Assembly: GCA_029224465.1 (NCBI GenBank)
Contig: JAQXUQ010000019.1
Span: 1-64,000, forward strand
Direction: 5' to 3'
DNA length: 64,000 nt
Source: Bacillota bacterium
Lineage (GTDB): Bacteria > Bacillota > Clostridia > Lachnospirales > Lachnospiraceae
Position 1 is the stretch's first letter. Every line of letters begins with the position of its first letter. The translations under genes and the position numbers were made by a program. Below, in pieces: positions 33,929 through 42,521 of the stretch. The notes beneath the pieces were generated by a model. The model did no database searches. It was not told the DNA's origin and was given only the letters and a program-made list of their open reading frames with translations.

Positions 33929-33985
33929 GCCTGTCTCCTTTTTCATGCTATAATAGCAGAAGCGGAAACTTTCTTCTATAGATCC

Positions 33986-34054
33986 GCTTCCTGTCTGATC
34001 CTCAGATCCAGGCCTGCTTCGTGTCTGATCTTGAGATCTGCTTCCTATCCGACC
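33986..34054. repeat. Three imperfect direct repeats upstream of the LytTR gene
   Basis: GCTTCCTGTCTGATC (33986-34000), GCTTCGTGTCTGATC (34016-34030) and GCTTCCTATCCGACC (34040-34054), spaced 30 and 24 bp, just upstream of the gene at 34072. LytTR proteins bind direct repeats, so an autoregulatory site is possible. Confidence 0.5.
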
Positions 34055-34071
34055 TTTCAGGAGGACTGCTT

Positions 34072-34680
34072 ATGTCCGCTTCCGTTCAAGGCTACCGGCT
34101 GCGCGTCATTCCTGCATCCGGAACGCCCGTTCTTCCGTCTTCTGTGGAAGCCTTATTCGATCAGCCTTTTACGCAGGAAGAGCTGCTGCGTATGCTCGCT
34201 GCTGCCGGTCGGCTGCCCGGGAACTGCGCTGCCGTGCAAGACCCAGCCGCCTTGCAGTCAGCCGCAGCGCCGCCATCAGCCGGCGGCGGATCTTCCGGGT
34301 CTGCCGCAGAATGCGGTCCAGCCGCCGCGCTTTGCTGCAAGGGTCTCCCCTCGCCCGTACCGTTTGAACAGATTCTCTATGTAACCGCCGACGGACACTA
34401 TACGCTGATCACCTGCAGCGGGCCGTCCCGGATCATCCGCGTGCGCGCTTCCTTCTCCGGCATCTTCGAAAAGCTTTCCGACGCGCGGTTTATTTCCTGT
34501 GCGCGCGGCGTTCTTCTCAACATGGATCACGTCAAAACAAAATCCCCCGACGCGTTCTGTATGGATGACGGGTCTGTTTTCGCCATACGCAGAAGCGGTC
34601 GGAGGCTCATCACTGCCAGATATGAAGCTTATAAAGGCACCGGCCGGGCGTCTGTTACTCGACGCGGATCGACTCGATGA
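34072..34680 (+). CDS. LytTR-domain DNA-binding protein
   Basis: The 202-residue protein has a LytTR domain (about 90-190: ILYVTADGHYTLITCSG, RASFSGIFEKLSDARFISCARGVLLNMDHVK and RRSGRRLITARYEAYK). The N-terminal 85 residues lack receiver motifs and include a low-complexity Ala/Gly/Ser stretch, so it is not a classical response regulator. AGGAGG precedes the ATG. Its last 26 bases overlap the convergent peptidyl-prolyl isomerase gene. Targets are unknown. Confidence 0.75.
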   Translation: MSASVQGYRLRVIPASGTPVLPSSVEALFDQPFTQEELLRMLAAAGRLPGNCAAVQDPAALQSAAAPPSAGGGSSGSAAECGPAAALCCKGLPSPVPFEQILYVTADGHYTLITCSGPSRIIRVRASFSGIFEKLSDARFISCARGVLLNMDHVKTKSPDAFCMDDGSVFAIRRSGRRLITARYEAYKGTGRASVTRRGSTR

Positions 34681-35137
34681 CCTGCTCTTCCCACGGCTGA
34701 TCGGACCAGTTCGTCTTCACGGACGCGATCCTGTCCAGAACATCCAGTCCCTCCGTGATTTTTCCGAAGGCGGCGTACTCTCCGTCGAGGTGCGGCGCGT
34801 CCTGATGCATGATGAAGAACTGCGAGCCTGCGGAATCGGGATCCATCGTCCTTGCCATCGAAAGTACGCCCCGCGTATGCTTCAGATCATTCTGCACACC
34901 GTTGGAGGCGAACTCGCCTTTGATTGTGTATCCGGGGCCGCCCATACCGGTTCCTTCCGGATCGCCGCCCTGAATCATAAAACCTTTGATGATGCGGTGA
35001 AAAGTCAGCCCGTCGTAGAATTTTTCATCCGCGAGCTTTTTGAAGTTTTCGACCGTGATCGGCGCGATGTCCGGATAGAGCTCACCGGACATGATGCCGC
35101 CGTCCTTCATTGTGATCGTCACTTTGTAAACTGCCAT
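34655..35137 (-). CDS. Cyclophilin-type peptidyl-prolyl isomerase
   Basis: The 160-residue protein is a short cyclophilin: GGIMSGELYPDIAPITVENFKKLADEKFYDGLTFHRIIKGFMIQGGDP carries the catalytic Arg and Phe, with SAGSQFFIMHQ and the later AFGKITEGLDVLD. It speeds cis-trans proline isomerisation in the cytoplasm. GGGGAGG precedes the ATG at 35137. It overlaps the convergent LytTR gene by 26 bases. Confidence 0.95.
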   Translation of the reverse strand: MAVYKVTITMKDGGIMSGELYPDIAPITVENFKKLADEKFYDGLTFHRIIKGFMIQGGDPEGTGMGGPGYTIKGEFASNGVQNDLKHTRGVLSMARTMDPDSAGSQFFIMHQDAPHLDGEYAAFGKITEGLDVLDRIASVKTNWSDQPWEEQVIESIRVE

Positions 35138-35288
35138 TGTGTATCCTCCCCATTCTTTCATTAATCTTCCGGCGCGGCGGTCTCTGCCGCCGCGCTGTTT
35201 TCCGTTCGAAGGCGCCCCGGCTCCGGCGCACTCCGTGACCTGCGCTGCCGCGCCGGCATGCCGCCCTCTGCGTTTTGCAGTGCGCCCC

Positions 35289-36413
35289 TCAGCGCGCCGT
35301 CTGCTGCCACCCTGTCTGCTGCCGGATGGCCTGTATCAGGATCGCAGCTGTTTTGGCGTGGGTCACCGCACCCGGATGCTGCCCGCCGCCCAGCCCGTCG
35401 GCCGGATCCTGCATCGGCAGCGGCAGATACAGACTGTCGGAAAGGAACGCCGCCTCTCTGACTGCCGGGGCAAGGCTCTGTTCCATCAGGCCATAGGCCG
35501 CGATTTTCAGAGCTCCCGGGTAATCGCGCCCGAGTGCCGCGAGAAACTGCGCGTACCGCTGCATGAACAGCCGCTCTCTTGCCGGTGTGCCTTTCGTATA
35601 CGACGCGTCGTTCGTGCCGAGATTCGAGACAATCACATCCGGAACAAATTCCGTGGGGTCATAGATTGTAAGTCCCCGCGGCGATCCCGCCGGCGCATTC
35701 GGATCAAACGACACGCCGCGCGCGCCTTTTGCGCTCATCGTGATGCGGACGACCTCTTCGGTGTTCTTGGCCGTGTACGGATAGAGCGCGGGCATCAGAT
35801 CCGCCGTGTCCGGCAGGTCCGTATTCTCGATCCAGTGCGAGATGACGCCGTTCCCGCTCCAGCAGAAGATCTGGAAGTCCGCCGAAAGCTCCCGCGCGGT
35901 CAGATACGGGTACGCGCGGAGCGGATTGGTATCCGCCGAATCATAGACATAGCCTGTGTCTCCCGGCGCTTCCCCGGCTTCCACGCCGTAACCGGCCGTG
36001 ATCGAATCGCCGATGAAAAGAATCCTGCGTCCCGGCGTCTTTTCCGGCAAAACAGGACAGTCCGCATACACCGCGGCAATCCCTACTTTGTCGTCTTTTT
36101 CCTCTGTCAGCTTGAGAATCGTGATTTTCACGTCCCGCAGACCGAAGTTCTCGCAGATTGTGTACGTGCGCATACCGCGCGCGATGCGAACCCGCTTCAT
36201 CTTCTGCGGATCATCATTCAGAATAATGCCGATCCAGGCATAGTCCGAATCAGCTCCTGTCCCTGTGATGCCCGCGATGTCGGCCTTTACCACCGATGCG
36301 CTGGTAATGAATTCAATTCCGGACGCCGAGTACGCGAGCCAGCGGATACCGGCAATTTCGATTGTCCGCCCCAGAATCCGGAAGTTATTCGCGTTAACCT
36401 GATACTTGTCCAT
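35289..36413 (-). CDS. CE2-like SGNH carbohydrate esterase
   Basis: The 374-residue protein has an N-terminal beta-sandwich (about 1-115) and a C-terminal SGNH domain (about 130-374; IGDSITAGYG with Ser137, GTNDASY, and a late GGQHPGAVTH), the architecture of carbohydrate esterase family 2, which removes acetyl groups from polysaccharides. No signal peptide is seen. It is the last gene of a long minus-strand run. Deacetylation of xylan or another glycan is a plausible role. Confidence 0.82.
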   Translation of the reverse strand: MDKYQVNANNFRILGRTIEIAGIRWLAYSASGIEFITSASVVKADIAGITGTGADSDYAWIGIILNDDPQKMKRVRIARGMRTYTICENFGLRDVKITILKLTEEKDDKVGIAAVYADCPVLPEKTPGRRILFIGDSITAGYGVEAGEAPGDTGYVYDSADTNPLRAYPYLTARELSADFQIFCWSGNGVISHWIENTDLPDTADLMPALYPYTAKNTEEVVRITMSAKGARGVSFDPNAPAGSPRGLTIYDPTEFVPDVIVSNLGTNDASYTKGTPARERLFMQRYAQFLAALGRDYPGALKIAAYGLMEQSLAPAVREAAFLSDSLYLPLPMQDPADGLGGGQHPGAVTHAKTAAILIQAIRQQTGWQQTAR

Positions 36414-36468
36414 TGCTATCCCCGATTGCGGCGCTGCCCGCGCGCCGCGTCGCCGGCCGCCTGCGCTG

Positions 36469-37446
36469 TCAAATTGCGGCGCTGCCGGCCTGCTCCTGCG
36501 TCAGAATGTCCGTACTGTACGGATGCGCCCACTGTCCGATATGTTCTGCCCCGACAAATTCCTTTACCTGCGGCAGATACTTCTCTCCGATGCGGCGGCC
36601 AGCCTCGTAGACGCGGCGCAGCTCCTGCGGATCCCTGCACATGGAACCGATATTCAGCGGGCTGTCCGGGCAGATGAGCAGGCAGCTGCCGCCGCGCCCC
36701 TGCTCGTGAATATACTTCAGCTGGTCATTGTAACGGGTATGGCGGGTCTCCAGCCGGTCCGCGATCGCGGGATACTTCCGAAGCAGGCGTTTGATCAGCG
36801 GAAAATGCTTCTGCGGCTGCTTGACATAATCCGAAGGCTGCGTCAGGATCACGACGCACCGCGCATAGCCGATACCCTGAAAGAAAGCAAGCGGTATTGA
36901 ATCCGCGATGCCGCCGTCCAGATAGAGATGATCTCCGATCCGGACCGGTCTGGACGCGGCCGGCATGGAGGCCGACGCGCGCATATAGAGCATATCTTCT
37001 CCGGTACCTGTCCGACACGGATGATAATACGGCTTTCCGGTTTCCGCATCTGTAACAACACACCAGAACTCCATCGGATTCGCGGCAAAGGTGCGCACAT
37101 CAAACGGGTCAAGCTCCTCCGGCAGCAGCCGGTAATCAAAATCCGCGTTGTACAGATCCCCTGTTTTCAGGAAAGACCGCATGCCGACATAGCGCGGGTC
37201 GCGGCAGTATTTTGTGTTGTAGCGGATAGTCCGTCCGATCTGCCTAGACTCGTAATTGCAGCCGAAAACAGCACCTGCCGACACGCCGACCGCGCCGTCG
37301 AATTCGATTTTATTTTCCATGAAAACATCCGTGACCCCGGCCGTATACATGCCGCGCATCGCGCCGCCTTCAAGCACAAGACCGAGCCGCGCGGAAGGGT
37401 TCGGCCGCGGTGTCATGGGTGGAATTGTTTTTTCTATATCAGACAT
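36469..37446 (-). CDS. Patatin-like phospholipase
   Basis: The 325-residue protein has LVLEGGAMRGMYTAGV (the oxyanion GGxR-type motif), GVSAGAVFG with Ser56 as nucleophile and LDGGIADSIPL with Asp177 as the second residue of the dyad. Patatins hydrolyse acyl chains from lipids. The C-terminal part resembles the YjjU subgroup. It lies 24 bases after the AEC transporter gene and is probably in the same operon. Confidence 0.88.
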   Translation of the reverse strand: MSDIEKTIPPMTPRPNPSARLGLVLEGGAMRGMYTAGVTDVFMENKIEFDGAVGVSAGAVFGCNYESRQIGRTIRYNTKYCRDPRYVGMRSFLKTGDLYNADFDYRLLPEELDPFDVRTFAANPMEFWCVVTDAETGKPYYHPCRTGTGEDMLYMRASASMPAASRPVRIGDHLYLDGGIADSIPLAFFQGIGYARCVVILTQPSDYVKQPQKHFPLIKRLLRKYPAIADRLETRHTRYNDQLKYIHEQGRGGSCLLICPDSPLNIGSMCRDPQELRRVYEAGRRIGEKYLPQVKEFVGAEHIGQWAHPYSTDILTQEQAGSAAI

Positions 37447-37470
37447 CTGTCTCTTCTTTCCATATCTATG

Positions 37471-38421
37471 CTACAGCAGAACACATACCATAGGGATTGT
37501 CACAAGGCTGCATACCGTGGACAGAATGATTCCCCTTGACAGTTCCCTGTCATCGAGCGCAAGCTCCTTCGCGTACATCAACGGCAGATTCGCGCCCGGA
37601 AGCGAGACAAGGATCGCCGTCGTTCCAAGGAATACCGGATCCCTGATGAACGATGAGAATACCGTCACAAGGATGGCCGGAATGACCAGCATACGGACCA
37701 GTAAAAACAAATACATCCTGCGGTCCCCGAGAATCATTTCCCGAAGATCCGACTGCGCAAGCGAGGCTCCCAGTACGATCATCGAAAGAAAAACCGTGGC
37801 GTTGCCGGTAATCCGCAGGCTGTCCGCAAGAATCATCGGGACTTTCGGGTCCAGCAGATAAATGAGGACCGAGAGGAGCGAGGAAACCGTACCGACGTTG
37901 ATAATGTTTTTCAGAACTTCCGACGCCTTTACGGGCTTTCGCGCTTCCCCTGTCTGTAATCTTGCGGCACGCCGCATGGAAATCATGCCATAAGTATAAA
38001 ACGTGACGTTGAAAACCATGCAGTTAATCGAGATATATAAAAGCGAGGCGCTTCCAAGGACAGCCGAGCAGACCGGAATTCCGATAAAACCGACGTTCCC
38101 GTAAATAGTCATCATCCTGTACGCGTAATCGTCTTTCTCCGGTGCGCGGATGATGCGGCTGATCAGATAGCTCAGAGGAATCAGAATCGCGTATACAAAT
38201 ACGGCCGCGTAAATAGCGGCATGCATTTTCGGCACCGGAACCGGTGCTTCTTCGGCAATCGCGTTTGACAGCAGCAGCGCCGGATTGCAAAGATTGACAA
38301 CGAGGTAGGAACAGGTCTTCACGCCCGAATCGGAAATTCTTCCGCTGCGATATCCCGCAAAGCCCATCAGTATCAGCAGGAAAATGACAATCATTTCCGC
38401 AACGAGAATCCCAATCTGCAT
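37471..38421 (-). CDS. AEC-family transporter
   Basis: The 316-residue protein has about ten membrane helices in two halves, with the AEC signatures LVVNLCNPALLLS, YGNVGFIGIPV and SLPGANLPLMYAKE. Auxin-efflux-carrier-family proteins in bacteria move malonate, malate or other organic anions. It lies 26 bases after the discoidin-like membrane protein. The neighbouring serine dehydratase could make pyruvate, but any substrate link is only a guess. Confidence 0.88.
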   Translation of the reverse strand: MQIGILVAEMIVIFLLILMGFAGYRSGRISDSGVKTCSYLVVNLCNPALLLSNAIAEEAPVPVPKMHAAIYAAVFVYAILIPLSYLISRIIRAPEKDDYAYRMMTIYGNVGFIGIPVCSAVLGSASLLYISINCMVFNVTFYTYGMISMRRAARLQTGEARKPVKASEVLKNIINVGTVSSLLSVLIYLLDPKVPMILADSLRITGNATVFLSMIVLGASLAQSDLREMILGDRRMYLFLLVRMLVIPAILVTVFSSFIRDPVFLGTTAILVSLPGANLPLMYAKELALDDRELSRGIILSTVCSLVTIPMVCVLL

Positions 38422-38447
38422 GTAAAGTTCCTTTTCCGATAATAATC

Positions 38448-39536
38448 TTAATAAATTTCAACTTCCGATACGCTGGTGTGGTTTGCTTTGTCTGTCCCTT
38501 CGTACACGGAATCGATAATGATCCAGAAACGTCCGACCTTACGGTTCACGCGAATGTACTGCGGGCCTTCCTCGTCCTTGAGGGTAAGCAGTTTTTCGTG
38601 CTGCGAATCATCGAGCTTCAGCGTGATTTCTTTCAGGCGGTTATCTTTTTTAAACGATGCGCTGTCCTTCTGGTTTCCATTGTAGATGACAATATAGTGG
38701 ACTTCCTGCGCGTCTTCGGGATTGAAGTACAGTTTTCTGCCTATGCCGGCATCCTTTTCACCTTCGGTCCAGGCGGTCTTCGGATCTTTGTCCATGAGCG
38801 CGCGGTCAAGTCCCTCCGTCAGGTTCGTGCTCGCGTTGTAGTCCTCGATATCGACCTCCGGATATGTGCCGAAGCCCTCGATCTGTTCTTTCGGGAGCAC
38901 GGCAATTCTTTCGTGATGCGTGATCTTCGCAACATAGCCGATGCCGGTCAGATAAGAGCCTGCGGCGAAGAGGATGAGCAGGGCGATGACGGTCTTGACG
39001 GCCCGCGAGATTCCGCGGCGGATCCTGCCGGCGCGCAGTTTTCTGTCCCAGAGCGCGTTCATCGGATTGACCAGCTTTTCCTCGGTGTCCCGCAGCCACG
39101 CGTCAAATGAAGCGCGCGTATCACCGCTGAGATCCTCCGCGTTCTTTCTGTAAATGTCCGCCTCTTCCTTCCATTTTTGTGAAAGTTCCAGCGTCTGAAC
39201 GAACAGCAGCGCCTTCTGATCGCGGAAAACACCTTTGATCGTCGAAATGTACGAAAGCATCCTGTACAAAACCGCGTACCAGTCCAGCCGGCACATCGCT
39301 TTCTTACCGGGAGAAAGCTTGCCGAACTTTTTGTCGATGTCCTTTTGAAAGTACGTCCCGATGCTGTCCGCGTTGGACGGATTCCGCTCAATATTCTGCT
39401 GTTCCATGGCAATCCCGGTCACAAACTTGAAATCGACCGAGTCCAGAACCGCGTCCCGCTGGGCGGCGGCAATGTCCTTCGGAACCGCGTCGTTTGCCGC
39501 GGCGTACCACATTTGCTCAATAAAATCTTCAATCAT
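38448..39536 (-). CDS. Membrane protein with discoidin/NADase-type glycan-binding domain
   Basis: The 362-residue protein has a soluble N-terminal helical part (about 1-170), one membrane helix (about 182-202) and a C-terminal beta domain (about 235-362; DRALMDKDPKTAWTEG, YIVIYNGNQKDSASFKKDNR, then SVYEGTDKANHTSVSEVEIY). This pattern matches the discoidin-like glycan-binding domain often called NADase-type. The C-terminal domain would lie outside the cell. The ATG at 39536 overlaps the sdaAA stop by 8 bases. Confidence 0.7.
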   Translation of the reverse strand: MIEDFIEQMWYAAANDAVPKDIAAAQRDAVLDSVDFKFVTGIAMEQQNIERNPSNADSIGTYFQKDIDKKFGKLSPGKKAMCRLDWYAVLYRMLSYISTIKGVFRDQKALLFVQTLELSQKWKEEADIYRKNAEDLSGDTRASFDAWLRDTEEKLVNPMNALWDRKLRAGRIRRGISRAVKTVIALLILFAAGSYLTGIGYVAKITHHERIAVLPKEQIEGFGTYPEVDIEDYNASTNLTEGLDRALMDKDPKTAWTEGEKDAGIGRKLYFNPEDAQEVHYIVIYNGNQKDSASFKKDNRLKEITLKLDDSQHEKLLTLKDEEGPQYIRVNRKVGRFWIIIDSVYEGTDKANHTSVSEVEIY

Positions 39537-40419
39537 CTTTATTCTTCCCGAATACCTGCTGCCGCAGGAGTTTTCCAGTCTTTGTCGCGGCAAGACCGCC
39601 CGCGGCGGTCTCCTTCAAGGCGGCTGCCATCTGATCGCCGACTTCCTTCATCGCGCCGATGCATTCGTCCGCCGGGATTTTCAGCTCAATACCTGCAAGC
39701 GCCATGTCCGCCGCCGAAAAAGCCGTCACGACACCGGCTGCGTTTCTTTTAATGCAGGGGATTTCAACAAGCCCCGCGACCGGATCACAGACAAGCCCCA
39801 TCTGATTGACAATCGCGATGCCAAGCGCGTCCGCGCACATTTGGGGAGTGCCGCCCTGCAGTTCAACCAGTGCTGCGGCCGTCATGCCTGCCGCGCTTCC
39901 GCACTCCGCCTGGCAGCCGCCCTGCGCTCCGGCGATCGAAGCCTTGTTCGCGATGACCATGCCGAACGCACCCGCCGTAAAAACAGACAGCACCACATCC
40001 CGCCTGCTGCAGCCTCTTTCCCTGTACATCGGAATCAGACACCCCGGCAGAATACCACAGCTTCCTGCTGTCGGCGTCGCGACAATTCTGCCCATGGCCG
40101 CATTACAGTCCGAGACGGCAAGTGCGGTTGCGACCGCCCGGCTCATAAAAGTGCCCATCAGGGAATTTCCCTTGTCCGCATACCGCATCATGGCACTGCC
40201 TTCGCCGCCCGTAAGGCCCGACGTAGAGCGCCGGCCGGGCTCCTGCCCCCACGCTGCGGATGCAAGCATCACGTCGAAGCTCTTCTCCATCCGCGCGAAA
40301 ACCTCTTCCGCGGGAAGGCCCGTTTCCTTTGCCTGGTCTTCCAGGCATATTTCGCTGATTCTGCGTCCGCTCTCATTCGCAAGCCGCACCAGCTCTTCAA
40401 TTGATTCGTAACTGATCAT
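39529..40419 (-). CDS. sdaAA: L-serine dehydratase, iron-sulfur-dependent, alpha subunit
   Basis: The 296-residue protein has the SdaA catalytic-domain sequence (MGRIVATPTAGSCGILPGC, with cysteines for the iron-sulfur cluster, and CDPVAGLVEIPCIKRN). With the beta subunit it deaminates serine to pyruvate and ammonia using an oxygen-sensitive [4Fe-4S] cluster. It follows sdaAB by 57 bases and overlaps the membrane-protein gene downstream. Confidence 0.95.
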   Translation of the reverse strand: MISYESIEELVRLANESGRRISEICLEDQAKETGLPAEEVFARMEKSFDVMLASAAWGQEPGRRSTSGLTGGEGSAMMRYADKGNSLMGTFMSRAVATALAVSDCNAAMGRIVATPTAGSCGILPGCLIPMYRERGCSRRDVVLSVFTAGAFGMVIANKASIAGAQGGCQAECGSAAGMTAAALVELQGGTPQMCADALGIAIVNQMGLVCDPVAGLVEIPCIKRNAAGVVTAFSAADMALAGIELKIPADECIGAMKEVGDQMAAALKETAAGGLAATKTGKLLRQQVFGKNKDD

Positions 40420-40476
40420 AGTCGATTTTCAGGAACTCCGCGCAGTTTTGCCGCCGCTCCAAAGCCCGCGAGCCGC

Positions 40477-41145
40477 CTAGACGGCGCGGATCAAAAGCGC
40501 GTTGTCAATGTTGTCCATCTTCTTTAAATCTTCAATCAGCTGCTCCGGCGGAAGCTGATCGATTTCGATTGTCATCAGGGCGGTTCCGCCGCGCTCTTTC
40601 CGGCTCAGATGGAAGTTTCCGATATTCAGGTCGCCGTAGCGCCAGTACATCAGGTTCGTAACGTTCGCGATGACGCCGGGCGTGTCCTTATGCAGAACGA
40701 GCAGCGTATTGCTCTCGCCCGTAAAGCTGACGTCCATGCCGTCGATCCTGTCGACGCGGATGTTGCCGCCGCCGATGCTGGCTCCCTCGACGACACCTTT
40801 TTTGCCGTCCTCGCAGGTATAAGTTATCCTTGCTGTGTTGGGGTGCGCGCCCGGAATGTCTTCCGGGATAAAGCAATACCGGATTCCCCGCTGATCCGCA
40901 ATCTCCATTGCGTCGCGGATCTCGCTGTCCCAGCTGTGATATCCCATGATACCGGCCAGAATCGCGCGGTCTGTACCATGCCCGCGGTAAGTCCTCGCAA
41001 AGGAACCAGACAGCTGAATCTTTACCTTGCGGACACTGCCCCCGTCTATGATCTTGTTGACGACTCTGCCGAGCCGGCAGGCGCCCGCGGTATGGGAACT
41101 GGAAGGACCGATCATGACAGGTCCTATAATATTGAAAACATTCAT
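40477..41145 (-). CDS. sdaAB: L-serine dehydratase, iron-sulfur-dependent, beta subunit
   Basis: The 222-residue protein starts MNVFNIIGPVMIGPSSSHTAGACRLGRVV, typical of the beta subunit, and has a C-terminal ACT domain (about 145-222, LVLHKDTPGVIANVTNLM), which likely senses an amino acid. The ATG overlaps the upstream gene stop by 4 bases, so they are coupled. It forms the heterodimer with SdaAA. Confidence 0.95.
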   Translation of the reverse strand: MNVFNIIGPVMIGPSSSHTAGACRLGRVVNKIIDGGSVRKVKIQLSGSFARTYRGHGTDRAILAGIMGYHSWDSEIRDAMEIADQRGIRYCFIPEDIPGAHPNTARITYTCEDGKKGVVEGASIGGGNIRVDRIDGMDVSFTGESNTLLVLHKDTPGVIANVTNLMYWRYGDLNIGNFHLSRKERGGTALMTIEIDQLPPEQLIEDLKKMDNIDNALLIRAV

Positions 41146-41642
41146 GATTGCGCCTGCACGTGATGTTTCTTCGGAATCGGCGGAAGGGATTTGATCGTCG
41201 GATGTCCGTAAGGCCCCTGGCGGCCGTTCAGTGCCGGATAGGTCTGAACCGGAAGATGCTCAAGATGTCTTTCGCCTGCCGCAAAACGCGTCTTCCTGAC
41301 AATGTCAATGACACGACATACACAGTCATCCGCGAACGGCTTTTCGACCGTAAGATACTCCGTCTCCGTGAACTCTCCCTGTACCATACCGGTGACATGA
41401 TGCGCTTTCAGATGCAGTTCAAATTTCAGCACATCTTCTTCCAGCTCTCCCTGCGTTTCCTCTACCGTGACGCGCAGCTGCTCCGGCCAGGTGTAGTCGT
41501 ACAGTTTAATGCACGATTCGGGAGAAGACGCATCTCCGGCTTCCGTGCACCTCCCGCGGCGGTAAATGGCGGCGTGCGAAGCGCCGTTTTCCGCCGTGTC
41601 CGTTACCAATTCAAAAGCAAACTGATCATTCTGATAAATCAT
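41142..41642 (-). CDS. Conserved hypothetical protein upstream of sdaAB
   Basis: A 166-residue acidic protein (MIYQNDQFAFELVTDTAENG) with no recognised motif. It has alternating strand-rich segments and a Lys/His-rich end (IPKKHHVQAQ). GAGG precedes the ATG. It overlaps the HAD gene by 17 bases and sdaAB by 4, so it is tightly embedded in the operon. The function is not recognised. Confidence 0.7.
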   Translation of the reverse strand: MIYQNDQFAFELVTDTAENGASHAAIYRRGRCTEAGDASSPESCIKLYDYTWPEQLRVTVEETQGELEEDVLKFELHLKAHHVTGMVQGEFTETEYLTVEKPFADDCVCRVIDIVRKTRFAAGERHLEHLPVQTYPALNGRQGPYGHPTIKSLPPIPKKHHVQAQS

Positions 41643-42279
41643 TCTTTATTACCTCATTAATCCTGTCCGCGAGAGCAGGCACCTCACGGAGACTCGTTAA
41701 CAGCGCGTCGATCGAGCCGTACAGTTTTTCGTCCGGCTGCAGCTGATCGGGAATCATAATTGTGTACATACCTGCCGCGCGCCCCGCGCGGACGCCGCCG
41801 AAGCTGTCCTCGACAACCATACACTCCTCTGCCGGAATCCCGAGTTTTTCCGCGGCGAGCAGAAAAATGTCCGGAAACGGTTTGCCGCGTTTGCACTCGG
41901 AACCGCTCGCAATCGCGTCGAAATACGGAAGGATACCTGTTCTTTCAAGATTGTTTCTGCCGGCTTCCGGAGAATTTGCCGTGGCAAGTGCGATTTTAAA
42001 GCCCCGCGCCTTCATTGCCTGCAGTGTTTCGTCCACAGAAGGCTTCTTCGGAATGCCGTCCTTTGTCAGGACTTCCAGATATTCGTTCCGCTTCTGTCTC
42101 GTCCTTTTGGGATCCAGGCCGAGCGAGGCCACGGTGCGGTCATTTTCCGCGGTCGTCCTTCCGATCATGCCGTAGTATACGTCTTCGGGAACGCCGGCGT
42201 GCATCCAGCACTGCTTATACAGCCGTTCCGTGTCAAAAAGTGTCCCGTCCATATCGAACAGGATTCCCTTATACTTCAT
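41626..42279 (-). CDS. HAD-superfamily phosphatase
   Basis: The 217-residue protein has motif I FDMDGTLFDTE, motif II LATANS, the Lys-containing CKRGKPFPDIF and motif IV VVEDSFGGVRAG, as in the beta-phosphoglucomutase-like HAD group. These act as sugar-phosphate phosphatases or mutases. It is the first gene of the run down to 35289, and AGGAG lies about 10 bases before the ATG at 42279. Confidence 0.9.
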   Translation of the reverse strand: MKYKGILFDMDGTLFDTERLYKQCWMHAGVPEDVYYGMIGRTTAENDRTVASLGLDPKRTRQKRNEYLEVLTKDGIPKKPSVDETLQAMKARGFKIALATANSPEAGRNNLERTGILPYFDAIASGSECKRGKPFPDIFLLAAEKLGIPAEECMVVEDSFGGVRAGRAAGMYTIMIPDQLQPDEKLYGSIDALLTSLREVPALADRINEVIKNDLSE

Positions 42280-42461
42280 CCGTTTCTGTCTCCTATCCCC
42301 TCGCAGGGCGGCGTTTCCAAAACCTCTTTCTACCGATTTAAATGCAAGCGTCAACCGCTGTCAAGTGCGAGGACGCCGCCTGCCCTCCCGATTTTCGGAA
42401 AAACATCCGCGCCGTCTGTTTTCCCGAAAAAATCCGTCGTTTTTCCGGCGGTAAAGTGATA

Positions 42462-42470
42462 TGTTATACA
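42462..42470 (+). promoter_or_regulatory. Extended -10 promoter of the NCS2 permease gene
   Basis: TGTTATACA (42462-42470) is an extended -10 about 50 bp before the ATG. The -35 is weak. A GCCCGCAAGGGC hairpin follows in the leader. No purine riboswitch was seen. Confidence 0.45.
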
Positions 42471-42521
42471 AGTGGGTTTGTGCCCGCAAGGGCATTTCAA
42501 TTTTCTTAGGAGGAGAGATAC

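Noticed and set aside
35139-36677. Plus-strand frame of 512 codons over the CE2-like esterase and patatin genes
   Set aside because: Arg/Pro/Cys-rich antisense shadow without a recognisable domain.
42355-42521. Possible purine riboswitch before the NCS2 permease gene
   Set aside because: The conserved purine aptamer loops and P1 stem are absent; only a short GCCC-GCAA-GGGC hairpin is present.
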